Both the position numbers and the translations under genes were made by a program. A DNA stretch of 64,000 bases, taken from NCBI GenBank assembly GCA_027625915.1, contig JANTQA010000029.1:1550001-1614000 (forward strand), in the 5' to 3' direction. Shown piece after piece: positions 46,985-59,374 of this stretch; positions within the stretch are counted from its first letter, which is position 1; every line of letters starts with the position of its first letter. The notes below the pieces were generated by a model. That model had not been told where the DNA came from. It ran no database searches and saw nothing but the letters and a program-made list of their open reading frames with translations. This stretch comes from Anaeramoeba flamelloides. Its lineage: Eukaryota > Metamonada > Anaeramoebidae.

Positions 46985-47400
46985 TTTTGTAACACTCTAA
47001 ATTTAACCAGAGTAAGTATTTTGTAATATTCTTTTCAAAAAAAATAACTCATTTGAAAAATGGAAAAAAAAAAAAAAAAAAATCTCTTCGAGATCTCAAA
47101 AAGCGCGAAAGACTGACACTATAAAATTGACATAGTTGTTTTCAAAATTGTATATTCTAACCATTCTAATAGTCAAATAGGGTGTCACTCTTTGGCTTTT
47201 TTTCAAAAAATGTCCTCTTTTTTGATAGTTGATTTTTGGAGATCGATCGTGCATCATAGGTTGGTTGGTTTTTGAAATTGTTATTAGGCACTTATAAAAA
47301 TTACTACAAAGTTTTTTTCTGTTTAAGAAAAAAAATTTTCATAGTAATGACTCTACCCTTAAGACAATATTTTTATTACTTTTGAGATATTTTTTTGAAA
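46985..47400. repeat. Dispersed repeat, second copy of the 36950-37330 family
   Basis: The blocks GACATAGTTGTTTTCAAAAT, TAGGGTGTCACT, TTTGGAGATCGATCGTGCAT and CATAGTAATGACTC match the first copy in order and spacing. It sits just downstream of the ARF-GEF 3' end. Confidence 0.5.
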
Positions 47401-47684
47401 ATTAAAAAAAAAACACAAATGAAATCTTAAATTTCTAAAGATAGATCAAAAAAAAAAAAAAAAATCTTTTTTAATCCTTAATTTCAGGATTTTGTATATT
47501 TATTGAACAAAAATAATTTAAAAATAATTTGTAAATAAATATAATAATATTGAATAAATTAAAATTTCAAGAATTAATAATAATTAATATTTGGTAAAAT
47601 TATTATATCAAACTATATATTTAATAAACAAACAAATAACACACATGTGTAAATCCACAAACTAACATGCGTAATATCCTATTG

Positions 47685-50600
47685 TTAAAATATTTCAAAT
47701 AATTGGGAAATTCTCATCATTATTTTAATTAATTGATTTCTAATTTGTTCATTTTCAGAAACAGTCAGCAAAATCATTTTTGGATAAAAAATTGTAATAT
47801 ATTGTTTAAAAATTAAATCATTCCACTTGTATAATGACTGTAGTAAGAATAATACACAAGGATTAAATTCTTTGATTTCAGTAATTTTTGAAACTTGTAT
47901 CAATTTTAATATTTGAGTAGTTTGGAATTGTTTTTTTACTAATATTTTTTCTTTCGAAAAATAAGAATTCAAATTTTGTGAATGCTTATTAAAAATATTC
48001 AGAATAAGTTTAAAAAATTTCTTTTCAATAATAATTAACCTTTTTTTGTCATCTTCACCACCATCATCATTATTCTTATCATCATCGTTATTCTTATCAT
48101 CATCATCGTTATTATTATTAATATTATGGTTATTTATCAAGGAAAATAATATAGATATATATAATTTAATTCCTTGAGTTTGTTGTTTAAATAAATTCGG
48201 CAATTCTGTTGGAACAAATTTATTTACAAATAGTTCAATTCGTAAATTTAGATTATTATTAAAAATTTGAGCAAATTTAAAAGATTTTTTTATAGATTTT
48301 AATGTTTTTAAAATATTATTAAAAGCCAAATGTTGGAAATGCATTTTTAATAATTCTTCAAGTAAATTAAACATTTGTAATTGTATAATACATTGTGTTT
48401 GCATTTTTAAATTTTGATTAATAATTTTTTTAATTCCTTTTTTTTTTTCTTGTTTTTCAATATTATTCATAATCTTTGTAAAAATATTTGATATTAAATC
48501 GCTTACATATTCTCTTTGCTTTATATCTGTTTCATTTTTATTAATAGTTTCCTCATTCCCATTCTTCTTTTCCTTTTCAAATTGTTTAATATCATCAAAT
48601 GTATCATAGTTATCATCATAATTATAATTCATTAATTCTTCTGGTAAATTTGATTTAATAATTGAACAAATGGTTAACCACGAAGTATTTATCATCTCCT
48701 TATTTAATTTAATCTCGGTTAATAATTTTTTTAAGGCATTTAATCCAGAATTTCCTATTTCAATTAATTCATGATTAAAAAGTGTTTTTAATTTGTCTAA
48801 AATGTAATAATAGATATCTGGTATTTTATTAAATACTAACATATAAAAATCTATTAAATGAATTAAAAAATTTTGAAAAGTGCTTGAAAACCATTTTTTT
48901 GATTGTTTTCTTTTGCCGTTAATATCAAAAATTGAAAATTGAGAAAATAAAATATTTTCAAATAAAAATTTTAAAGTTTTTTTTGACATATATTGATAAT
49001 TTTTATTTAGAATTGAAAATAACATTTGTAAAGAAGTTTCTTGTACATGTATTGATCTAGGTTCTTTCATTATTTGCAAAAATGAATTAAAAATTGGGTA
49101 AAAATATTTTTTAGCAATTTTTAAAGTTATTAATTGTAAGTTTTCTCTTTTCTCTTTCTTGTTCTCTTTCACATTTTCCATCACACTTCCCTTTTCGATT
49201 TCATTGTCTTTTTCATTTTCGTTTTCCTTTTCCTTTTCCTTTTCTCTTTTTTTCTCCTTCTCCTTCTCCTTCCCCCCCCCCTTTCCCTTTTCCTTTCCTT
49301 TTCCCTTTCCTTTTCCTTTTTCTTTTTCTTTTTCTTTTTCTGCATAATCATTATCATTTAATAAATTCTTATTATTTTGATTATTATTATTGCTTAATTT
49401 TTTTATTTTTAATTTATTAATTATTTTATTTGAGATAGTTTGCAATAATTCAATACAATAAAAAGAAATTTTTTCATTGTTTAACAAATTTTTACCAAAA
49501 CTTGAAATACAGTTAATAAAAGTTTGATAGTTTTTCATTTTAAAATCAATGATTTCCTTTTCTTCAAAGATTCTTTTTAACAAATCAATTGCGATCATCA
49601 AAATTTCTAAATTTTTTTCTTTGCTAGTAATTAGTAAAAATTGTAAAATAGTTTTCCAACCAGAATTAATGTTTTTACTTGTTAAGGCAATCATCACATC
49701 TACAGATTGGATCGTATATATTTTTGAGTCTGTTGATTTTTGATTTTGTAAGATATAGCAAAATGGTTTTAAAATTGATTGTTGGAATTGATAATTGGAA
49801 AGTTCCTTTTTTTCTAAAAATTTTTTAATAATTTGTCTTAATCCATTAATACATAGCAAGCTGACTTCTGGATCCTTATTACAGGAATTGATTTTTAAAT
49901 GCCTTGATAAAGTGATCCAGATTTGACTCCAAACAATTCGAATTCTCGTTAAATTATAGCAAGCTACTTCGATTAATTTTTGTAATGAGAATAATCTTGG
50001 CTTTGGTTTAAATTGTAATTCCTTTGCGCTGACTTGGCATAAATATTGAATAAACTTTACAATAGAATTATTATTTAATTTTGTTGTATTTAAAAATATT
50101 TTTTCAATCAAAATATTATCAATTTGTTTTGAGACATTTACAGAATTAATAGTTTCAATATTATTTTGATTAATGATTTTAATTTTATTTTTGAAATTAT
50201 TATTATGGCTGCTATTGTTGTTATTTGGATTATTATTATTATTATTTTTTTTATTATTACTATTTGTAATATTTGTATTTTTCTTTTTATTATTTGCATT
50301 GTTATCGTTATTTGTGTTAATAAAAAAATTATTTTTTTTGACCTCCATTTGTTTGTTAGGATTATTATTACTGGAATTATTGGAACTATTTTGATTATTA
50401 TTTTCTTCGTCGTTTGATTTGCCAATTAATTGTAATAAATTTAATTGGGAAATACATTGTAAAATATGTAACCAGCTATTTTGTAAATAATCACCATCTT
50501 GTTGGGCGATTAATAATAAAATTTTTAATGATTCAATGTTTTTCGTTTTCATTTCTCCCGTGTTTGATAATAAAGTGAATTTTGATAAACTCGTGACAAA

Positions 50601-53600
50601 GGCATCTCTTCCTAATTCCATATAAAAAACACTGGCGATTTTGATGGCATATCTAAAGCCAAACAAGCAATATTTGATAATTCTCAAATTATTGGTCTGT
50701 TCTAAAAGTGAAGAAAAGGAAGCTAATAAGGCGTACCATGAAATTTCAAACATTGGCCTTGCATGAGAAACATGAGTTGCGGTATAAAATAAATTCTGGT
50801 TGCCCGATTTCTGTTTATTTTTTTTTAATAATTCTTGAGAATCCAAAATAATATTTTGTGATTCTTGTTTATACATTTCTTGCTTTTGCTTTGGTGTTAA
50901 AAATTCACCAACTCTTTTCATTAATTTCTCTTGATCGGATCTTAGTTTCATTTCAATGGTAACAACGTCATCATATAATTTTGAGAGGAAATCCTGAGAT
51001 AAATTCTGTCCTGAATCTATGCCCCTGTTATTCGATAAAAATTCTTCTTTGGTCATTTTGTGCTTGATTTGGTTGCTGTGTGCGTCTGTGTGCAGCATGA
51101 TAACAGAATATGCCAAGACATATGCTGTATCTGCATTTCTAAAAATATCTGGATTATTGTTACAATATCTATTTGCAAATGATTCCATTATTCTGGAAAT
51201 CTTTTGTGATTCTCCTGGTAGCCTAAACCCAGATAAAAATTTTCTTAGGGCAGAATAAAAATCTAGATCTATTAAATCTAAATTATCAACCCAATGGTGT
51301 AAAACTTGAATATTAAATTCATTTTCATTTCCCAAATATTCTCCAATCATTTCCAAATCTAATGCCTTCGTTGTTTGTAAAAAATTAATTACATCTTGAA
51401 TGGTGTTTTCTATTTTTCCTATTTCAATAAAATACTTAATCCCTTTATTTGGTTTTTTATTGAATAATTCAATTCCCTTTTCAATGTTTTGCTTTACTTT
51501 TTTTTCTTTACTAACTTCTTCAGGTGATTTAAAATATAAATTTTCTTTTACATTGCCATGGAAAGATTTAATTCTTTGTAAATGATGAACAGAATACTTT
51601 TTAATTAAATGGTTTGATTTTTGGTTTGTTTCATTTTTATTTGGCATCAATGGTTGTGCGCTATAAGTTTTTTTTATGTGATTATTTTTTTTTTTTTCAT
51701 TTTCCTTTTCGTTTTCTTTTTCATTTTCCTTTTCGTTTTCATTTTCTTTTTTGTTTTCATTTTCTTTTTTATTTTCCTTTTCTTTTTCTTTTTCATTTTT
51801 TTTGACATTTTCAATTTCGTTTTTTTTTTTTTCTTGATTTTTATTTTTATTATTTTTATTTGAATTTTCATTGGGATTGTTATTTTCTTCCAAACCACCA
51901 CACCAAACCATTAAAGATTTTGTGATTTTAATCAATACCTTTGTTGATAGGTTTTTTAATTTTTGATGATTATGTTGCGAAATCCAATTTTTCATTCTTT
52001 CAGAATATCTTTCTTGTGAAATATGTGATAAGGTATTAACTAATCTTTCAAAAATATTTAATTCGGTAGCTTCAATATCACAATCATAATTAACAAAAAT
52101 ATCAACTACATTCTGTGGCTCACTACAAAGTTTATAAAAAACATTTAGTACACTCATCTTTTGTGGAAATTTTGTATTTTTACTACTTAATAGTTTTAAA
52201 AATATTTTATCTAAAAAAATTCCAATTTCATTCTATAAATTGTTTTATTATAATTTTGGTTTTTTTTTTTAAAAAAAATTAAAATAAATGGTATTTGATT
52301 AAAAAAAGGTGAAAAAAAGAATATATATATATATTCCAAATTATTATTAGTTTTTAAACCAGGGATTTCCAAAAAAATGAGGAATTTTTTTTCTATTAAA
52401 AATAATATTTTCTTTAAAAGTATTTCTTTTCGTAAATCGGTAATATAATCCAATTAAGAGGAATACCAATGCTGATTGGGTTTTGCACTTATTTTGTATA
52501 TTTCAAAATATTTTGTTGAAATATTTCCAAAAAATTATAGAAAAAAAATAAACACTTTTTTTGGAGAAAACGATGCACGTCAAATTTCAATAAAAAAACA
52601 AATATAATGATAATGGTTAAGATAAAAATGATTTTTTAAACAATAAAATTCAGTTATTCTTTTTCTTCTATTCAAAATCCTATCAAGATTAAGCCTCTTC
52701 AGAAAAAAAAAACAATTTTTTCGATCAACAAGAAAAAATAATCATACCAAACTAACAAACAAATTGAAAGATTATTAAGAATCAATAAATAATTGAATAA
52801 TAATTTTGTGTATTTATCATTAGTTTTATTCTCATTGTGTTTAATAAAGATATTTTAAAATAAATTCGCCACGCTTTTTTAGGAAATAGCTTATTGTTCA
52901 ATAAATTGAAATGTAAAAATTATTTTTTTTTTCATTTCCCAGCAATAAAAGTATTTTGAATTTAAATTTTTGGAATCAATAATTTGTTTAAACTAAAACA
53001 AAAATTAAATGACTTCACTTCTAAAATGAAATGAGGAATTAAATAAATTTATTTGTTGAAATACCAAAATATTTTATAATAAATCTACTGATTTTTTTAA
53101 CAGGAATATTAATTATTTCAATATTTTATTTCTTTTCTGTATTATTATTTTTATAATAGGCTTTCATTCTTTTGAAGTTAACTGAATCGGCCTTTTCAAT
53201 TAATATGTCCAGTCGGTACTTGTATTGGGTTAATAGCCCCGTGTTGGTATCGTGTACTAGTATTTTGTGCTAACAAGATTTAGCAAGCTTGCAAAAAAAA
53301 AAAAAAAATTCGAAAGCAAAGAAAATTAAAAAAATAAAAACAAAAGAAAATTGATAAAACCAATTCTTATTCTTTAGAAACAGTACTTTATTAACGATTT
53401 TCCAGTCAAAGTTCGTCAGTTGTAATGAATGAAACGCAGATGTTTAAAGGGGTTGAATCGATATTAGAAGATAAAAATTTTTATTGAAAAATTTCAAAAT
53501 TTGAAATCATTTTTTCACATTTTTCTTTTTTTCAATTTTTTTCAATTTTTTCTTGGAACCTAATTCGTTTTGTCTTTTTTTTTTTTATTGCAAGATCTAT

Positions 53601-56600
53601 AGTCACTTGGTAAAAATAATGATATTCTAATATTCTTGAAACGGTGAAAATTGTTTTAGAAAAAATATATTGATTTCTAGAGGGATTTTCTTTGGATCTT
53701 CAATTGGAAATCAAAATGAACATTGTTGATTTTTTCTTAATATGACTACATAAGAATTTTGAGTTTTTCATTTTTTAAGAAAATATATAGATTGATTAGA
53801 TTTACTCCATACAGATATCAACTATTCTTTTTTGATGTGTATTATTCTACTTGTTTCTTATTTGTTCTTTAAAGGTTATTTATAATAAATAATTGATATT
53901 TGTAAAATTTTTTGTTTTTTTTGATACACTTTGACAGAAACTAAAGTTTATTAAAACAGATCTATAGCGTATTCAAAAGTAATTTAAAGGATTATCGGGT
54001 TTAATCTTCCATTTAAAGGCTTTTTAGCGATGTGAAAGTACTGTTATTATTTTTTTTAGATTAATAACTTTGATTTTTAATCAAATGGAAAACTATTTTT
54101 TTTTTTTCTTCTTTAAATTTAAAAATGTTTTTTTTATTTATTTTTCTTTTAAAGTAAAAGAGTAAGGTTTACTTTGTTCTCTTAGTATAAAATCAATCAA
54201 TTTTATCTAAATTTACGAAATCCTGAAAAAAATAAATAAATTATTATTTTTATTGGGAGAAAGGAATAAGTAAAGAAAAATTTATCAAAAAAAAAAAAAG
54301 AGATGAAGAAAAATAAAAAATACATAAGTGTGGGTTATTGCACATACTAAAAGATACTTTTTGAAAACTCTTTGATCATGATTTTTTTAAAATGGCAATG
54401 CTATTGAGATCTTTTTTAAAAACAAAAAACTATTAGTAATTTTTTTCCGAGTTTTAAGGTGTTAGTAAAGGAATAAGCCTTCAACAGATGTAAATTCGTT
54501 TTAAAAAGGTGTGATAAAAAAACCTTTTGATTGTAGTTCTAAAAGACAAGTCTATTGAAGTTTATCTACTATTTTACAGAAAGTTTTTTTTTTAAATGGT
54601 CAGACTAAATCTATACACTTTTCCAATAATTACAAAATATTTAAGAATTAACAAACTTTTTTTAAAAAATTTTTAATTCTGTTTTTCAAATAATAAAATG
54701 TTGAATCTGTTGATTCTTTTTTTTTTTTTTTTTGCTACTTTGTATTTTTATTTTCGCCATTTGGGAAAAAAAGAGAAAGAGGAAAGAAAAGTTCAACATC
54801 ATTTTTAATTGGAAACATTAATAGAAACCTGAAAACGAAAAATAAGATCAATTAATCAAAGTAAGAATCAATGATTAAAGTAAAAATCAATGATTAAATC
54901 ACAATAACAGTTTTTATAATACGATCTTTTGGTCTGGGCTTTTTTTCCTAGATTTTATCAATTATTAAAAATTTGTCAAAAAATTCGACTATTTTTGATC
55001 TCCAAAACAATTCTTCGGATTTCGATAATCAAGGAGATTCAAATTGTTTTTGTTAGTTTGATTTATATCATATAATGAGTTATTCTTTGGAATTTATTTG
55101 TTTCTTGTTTTAAATAATTATACTTTTCATTTTCAGTTTCTATTAAGGTTTTCAATTAAAAATGGTGTTGAACATTTTTTACGTGTATAACGTTTCCCCA
55201 AATGGTTATTTTAAAAAGAAATTAAAAAAAAGAAAGGGTTAAAATTTTTGGAATAACATTTCTCAAATTGTTACTGTTATAAAATTCTTGAAAAAAAAAA
55301 AAAGTTAAATTGGTTTTATTATTATTGTTTTACTTTAACTTGTTGAATTTCGCCCAACACTTATTATAAATTTAATATATTTTGAATAAACCTGCTTCAA
55401 TAAAGCAGTTTTCCAAAAAGTTTTTAAGATAGTCCGTAAAAACACTTTTGTTTCAGTTTTTGGGTTATTTTGTCATTACTTTTTTTTGTTATTACACTTT
55501 AAATCAAGTGGCCAGCTAAAAATTGAAATTAAAAAAAAAAAAACAAAAAAAAAATAATTACTTTTAAATTTGTTCTATATTTGGAAAATAGTGTATGAAA
55601 TATTAGAAACGAAATACCAAAAACTTGAAAAAATGTTGTAACGCCATTCTTGAGCACAGACAAGCATAAATTATTTTGTATTAGATAAATAAATTTTTTT
55701 GAAGAAGACAATACATTCCCGCTTCTTTGTACAATTAATTTCAATAAAAAAAGATTGATCACTTTAAATTGCAATTGGTTTATTAGATTTTTATTTTTTC
55801 GTGAGCTATGTTCAATAATATCCCTTACCGATCCAAAATATAAAAATAAAAAAATCATACAAATATCTTGTTCTTCAATGGATTGGAATTGCTTAGCGTC
55901 CCCTAAGGCTTTCATTACATCGTCTTCACGAACTGTCATAAAGGTATTTGTATTCGCTTTAATTGAATTTTTTCTTCTTCTTTTTACTTTTTTTGGGATT
56001 TGTTTTTGTATTTCCTTTTTATTGCCCTCGGCATCTTCTAGTTTTGCAAAAGTTTCTGTTTCCGTTTCCGTTTCCGTTTCCGTTTCCATTTCCATTTCCA
56101 TTTCCATTTCAGTTTCACTCATTTTTGGGAATACTTTGTCTTTTTTTATTTGGTTATTCATAGCTTTTTCGATGACAGACTCAATAATTTTATGGGACAA
56201 ATCATGAAGATCTAAATATTTGATATCAAAAAACTCTGAAAATTCGCTGACTAGATCTTCAGAAATGTCTGTTTCTTGTGTTTCTTGATTTTTTTCATTG
56301 CTGAGGCCTGTTGTTTTTTCTACTCTCTCAAGCAAAATATTCACAAATTTGTTTAGATTGTTTCTTATTAACCTGACGATTTCTGTTGTGCTTGTCCAAT
56401 AAAAGATTTCTAAAATTATATTCATTGCCTTTAATAAGATCTTGCCATGTAGCTCATTCCTTTTGTGCACCAAAATCCCAAAGGTGATTTTTAAAACCTG
56501 ATATTGGAAGTTGTATTCTTGGTAATTGCTTAGCATCGAAAAGGTTGAAAAGAGTCTTTCGAAAAAGAGCGAGCCTTTACTTTTAGGTTCCAAACAATTG

Positions 56601-57211
56601 TATTTTAAATACCCTTTGTTAACGAAAAACTAAAGGATTGTTTCATAATAAATAAAAAAAAAAAGGTTTGGTTGTTCAGCCAATTTCAAAGAAGGATGAA
56701 AAAAAAAAAAAAAAAAAAAGTTTTTTTTTGTTGAAATTGTTAAACATGGTCATTTTTGGGGTGCTTTTTTTTTGAAAAATATAATCCCTTACCAAGAGAG
56801 TGGACAGCCCTTCAATTGAAAGATTTCTAAATCTTTGTTTCATTAATTTTAAGCCAATTAAATACGGCTCAAAGAGTAAAATTGTTTGTTGTAAAGTCAA
56901 GCCATTTTGGTTTGTTTTTTTGGACTGTTCTTGCTTTTGGTTTTGCTTTTTAAGTATTTCTAAAAGGAGTTTGAAAGATTAATTTTTTTACAAAAAAAGA
57001 AAAAAACGTGGTTTTTGAGAGTTGAGACATTTATTTAAAAATCAAGGTTATTGAAAGAGTAGAGTGAATTTAAAACTGTTCGGCAAAAATTACCTGTTGA
57101 TCTCAGTGTTTGTGTTTTTAATTCTTTGAAAGACTTTTTGTTCCCACACAATTTCAAAATTGATTCGTTAATTGTTTCAATTTGTTTGAAATTTTTTTTC
57201 AGATTACTCAT
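47685..57211 (-). CDS. BIG-family (ARFGEF1/2, Sec7-type) ARF guanine-nucleotide exchange factor, four exons
   Basis: This large GEF activates ARF GTPases by GDP/GTP exchange at the trans-Golgi or endosomes. Exons are 57094-57211, 56793-56959, 55562-56629 and 47685-52232. Introns are 134, 163 and 3329 bases, all GT-AG and in phase. The product is about 1966 residues, close to the 1800-1850 of animal BIG1/2 plus low-complexity inserts. The DCB domain spans exons 1-3 (FEPYLIGLKLMKQRFRNLSI, KITFGILVHKRNELHGKILL). The HUS domain crosses the giant intron: SVLKNGVTTFFQVF and YRTNLK on one side, NEIGIFLDKIFLKLLSSKN on the other, then the HUS box VNYDCD at about 499-503. The Sec7 domain is about 688-876, with catalytic Glu at about 792 in FRLPGES. 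The remainder is HDS-type helical repeats, interrupted by an Asn-rich insert (about 1062-1140) and a Lys/Glu/Gly tract (about 1414-1466). The start is the first Met of exon 1. Confidence 0.92.
52355..52893. mobile_element. TA-flanked MITE with GCTATTTCC termini, copy 2
   Basis: The right end read inward is TAAGCTATTTCCTAAAAAAG, clearly matching copy 1 at 33773-34363. The left end is less certain (TAAACCAGGGATTTCCAAAA). Internal homology from about 52490 onward is good. Its left end lies only about 120 bases from the exon 4 acceptor. Confidence 0.55.
53205..53400 (+). mobile_element. Fragment of the 0.9-kb retroposon
   Basis: This matches the middle of the copies at 8867 and 11203. It has the GTCGGTACTTGTATTGGGTT and TTGGTATCGTGTACTAG tandem-like pair, then TTGTGCTAACAAGATTTAGC, the A-run and a TTCTTATTCTTTAGAAACAG block. 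The 5' and 3' parts, including the tail, are not recognisable, and substitutions are more frequent than between copies 1 and 2, so this is an older relic. Confidence 0.6.
53440..53942. repeat. Third copy of the 19475-20925 inverted-repeat arm
   Basis: It is collinear with 20425-20925. Shared blocks are GATATTAGAAGA, TTTTTTCACATTTTTC, TTTTTTATTGCAAGATC, ATGAACATTGTTG-type, CATACAGATATCAA and AATAATTGATATTTG, ending in TTTGACAGAAAC (TTTGACCGAAAC in the other copy). No inverted partner is present here, which shows that one arm is a dispersed unit in its own right. Confidence 0.65.
54830..55180. repeat. Dispersed repeat, also at about 61610-61960
   Basis: Shared blocks are TTGTCAAAAAATTCGACTAT versus TTGTTGAAAAAATTTGAATA, GATTTCGATAATCAAGGAGA versus GATTTCGATATATCAAGGAG, then AGTTATTCTTTGGAATT and TTCTATTAAG. 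A small tandem (AAAGTAARAATCAATGATTA, two units) lies at 54858-54898. Confidence 0.5.
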
Positions 57212-58555
57212 GATTCATAATAATCCAAATAAGTACAATATATGAAAACGATAAAAAATGAATTTTTTGGACTTGAAGATTTTAAAAATAGATGGTTAAA
57301 AAATAAAGGTGTTTGAGTTTTAGATTTTAAAAGTTTGTAGTGGTATTATATGTTTTTTTTGAAGGGAATTTGTAATTTAGTCCAAACTAAGACAAAATTG
57401 TATTAAAATTATTTGACTTTACAATTCGGCAAAGTTTTTGAAAACTTATGTTTTAAGGTGTACACTCCCTCATATTTAAAAAAAAGATTATCAAGTATCA
57501 GGTGTGGCTAGGTTGTTATTTTGATTCTACTTTAATCGATCTTTATCTTTTTATGAATTTTAATCAGGGTTGTAAATGAAAATTATTGGTAAAGTTTTTA
57601 TGTTTTTTTCTGAAATTTGAATTCAAGAAGATTTAAAGATAATTGGATTGGTAGATATTTAATCCAAAAATTTTAATTGATTTTTGGATTTTCAATTGAA
57701 ATATTTATTCCCATTTTATTCAATTACAAAAAATAAAATAATATTTTTTAACGGTTCAAGCAAAACCAAACAGAATAAAGAAAATCAATTGCTATTCAAA
57801 TACTCGCATGGCATTTTTTTATAACTTGCCTTGTAACACATTAATCTTGTACTCTTGTTTAATAAATATTTTGTAAAAAAATAAAAATTTACTAATAATT
57901 TACTTTTTGAACAATCATTAAAATTCATATTAAGTCTAAGAACAATTGACGAAAAATTAAAATAACAAGTTGCCACATCTGACATTAGATAATTTTTTGA
58001 ATTTCCGTTTTATAATTTAAGGGATTGAATGAGAGAGAAAATAAATGATATTATTAAGATGGGATTTTTTGTTTTTAAAATTAATACCAAATTATATTTT
58101 GATACTATTAGTCATATTTTAGTACATTATGCCTCTGAGAAGAATTTTCAAAATGAAAAAATTATCATATAATGAAAAAAATAGTTTAAATAATTGTAAT
58201 CAGGATTTAGAAAGGAGACCATCAGTCCAGTATATTATGTGTTTATTGGTATTTTTTTAAATGGGGGATTCAAAAATCCTGTAAACTATGTTCCGGTGTT
58301 TACAGATGATTTTATTTTGATAATAGAAGGGCGAATTTTTGAAATTAACGAAAAAAAAAACAATGATGTATCTAATTATTCAAGAATTGGATATTAAAAA
58401 AAGTAATTTTTTTATTATAAGAGATAAATTCAATTTTTAAAAGTTTTATATTCAAAATTTGATTTTTAATGGGCCAATAATTTTGAAATGGAGTTTATTT
58501 TATCTTTTTTTTTTGGAAAATTTTGATGGAAACAGGAATTGAATTCTAGAAATCA

Positions 58556-58586
<31 letters not shown>

Positions 58587-58638
58587 TCCCCAAAGAATAA
58601 AAAATACAAATAGTCAAAAAATTCAAAGTGTGATTAAA
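57212..58638. other. AT-rich region upstream of the ARF-GEF gene
   Basis: This stretch includes the presumptive ARF-GEF promoter. A 66-codon minus-strand frame at 57785-57985 has no recognisable feature and is not called. A block at about 58400-58490 matches 43660-43790 in inverted orientation, and a (TA)n run lies at 58555-58580. No other feature is supported. Confidence 0.4.
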
Positions 58639-59173
58639 TAAACCCCATTCCAAAAATTTGAAACCCAAAAATCAAAATAGGCAAAAAAATTCAATTTATT
58701 ATATTTTTCCAAACTTAATATAAAAAAACATTTAAGTATTATGGATTAATGTCTTTCAAAGTAATAATTTTCATTAAAATAAAAGAAAAAAAATATATAA
58801 AAAGAAAAAATAAAAACGGGTGTGTCCAAAATAATGAAACGAGAAAACAAAAAATTTATTTGTAAATTTGATGGATGTTCACAAAAAATCGTTGGTCGAT
58901 GAATTGATAATATACCACCTACCAATTGTATAGAGTTTTTCGATTTAAAAAACTAAACACGAACCATTCTATCAAAAATCGGGAAAAAACCAGATCTAAA
59001 AAAAAATAGATTACATTACTCAAAACTTGGAAACGAATACAAAAAAAGAAACAAAGAAGAAAAAAATCAAAATATTTTATTAAATCAGAAATGTTACACA
59101 AATTGAATGTAATCGTAGTATTGTTATTCTTTCAACTGTTTAAACGGTGTCAAATTATTTGGAATTTGGTTTA
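58639..59173. mobile_element. Non-autonomous TA-flanked DNA transposon, 535-base family, copy 2
   Basis: Termini are TAAACCCCATTCCAAAAATT on the left and, read inward, TAAACCAAATTCCAAATAAT on the right, followed by TTGACACCG. It is homologous throughout to 18888-19422, including GGGTGTGTCCAAAATAATGA and TTATTCTTTCAACTGTTTA. The better preserved termini here support the Tc1/mariner-type assignment. The interior is degenerate relative to any transposase. Confidence 0.7.
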
Positions 59174-59174
59174 T

Positions 59175-59374
59175 TAGAGCCAGTTCGATTTTTAAGGTAC
59201 AAACTTCAACATAATGTAAGGTATATAAAATCTTAAATTAAGGCACAAAATTCAAATTCTAGTAAAATCATTTGTGTCAAAAAAATTCTAAAAAATTTGC
59301 TTATATTTGAGTTTATTTTTTAAAATCTTAAAATTCCTTAAAAGTTTATACCTTAAAAGTGAAACTACCTACAA
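59175..59374. mobile_element. TA-flanked palindromic MITE, copy 2 (diverged)
   Basis: The left terminus is TAGAGCCAGTTCGATTTTTA followed by AGGTACAAAC. The right read inward is TGTAGGTAGTTTCACTTTTA followed by AGGTATAAAC. Inner blocks (TTAAATTAAGGCACAAAATT) match copy 1 at 39459-39600. It abuts the 535-base element almost directly. Arms differ at many positions, so it is older than copy 1. Confidence 0.65.

Larger units (their letters stand above)
52233..55561 (-). other. 3329-base intron of the ARF-GEF gene, with mobile-element pieces
   Basis: The donor GTAATT follows TNLK (exon end 55562) and the acceptor TTTATAG precedes AATGAAATT (exon start 52232), both in phase 0. The joined peptide YRTNLK-NEIGIFLDKIFLKLL matches the continuous [21 protein letters not shown] of animal BIG proteins, so no exon is missing. 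The intron contains a MITE copy (52355-52893), a retroposon fragment (53205-53400), a copy of the long-inverted-repeat arm (53440-53942) and a dispersed repeat (54830-55180). Confidence 0.88.

Noticed and set aside
57785-57985. 66-codon minus-strand frame upstream of the ARF-GEF
   Set aside because: It has no motif, no homology that I recognise and no partner exon. Its length is within chance at this composition.
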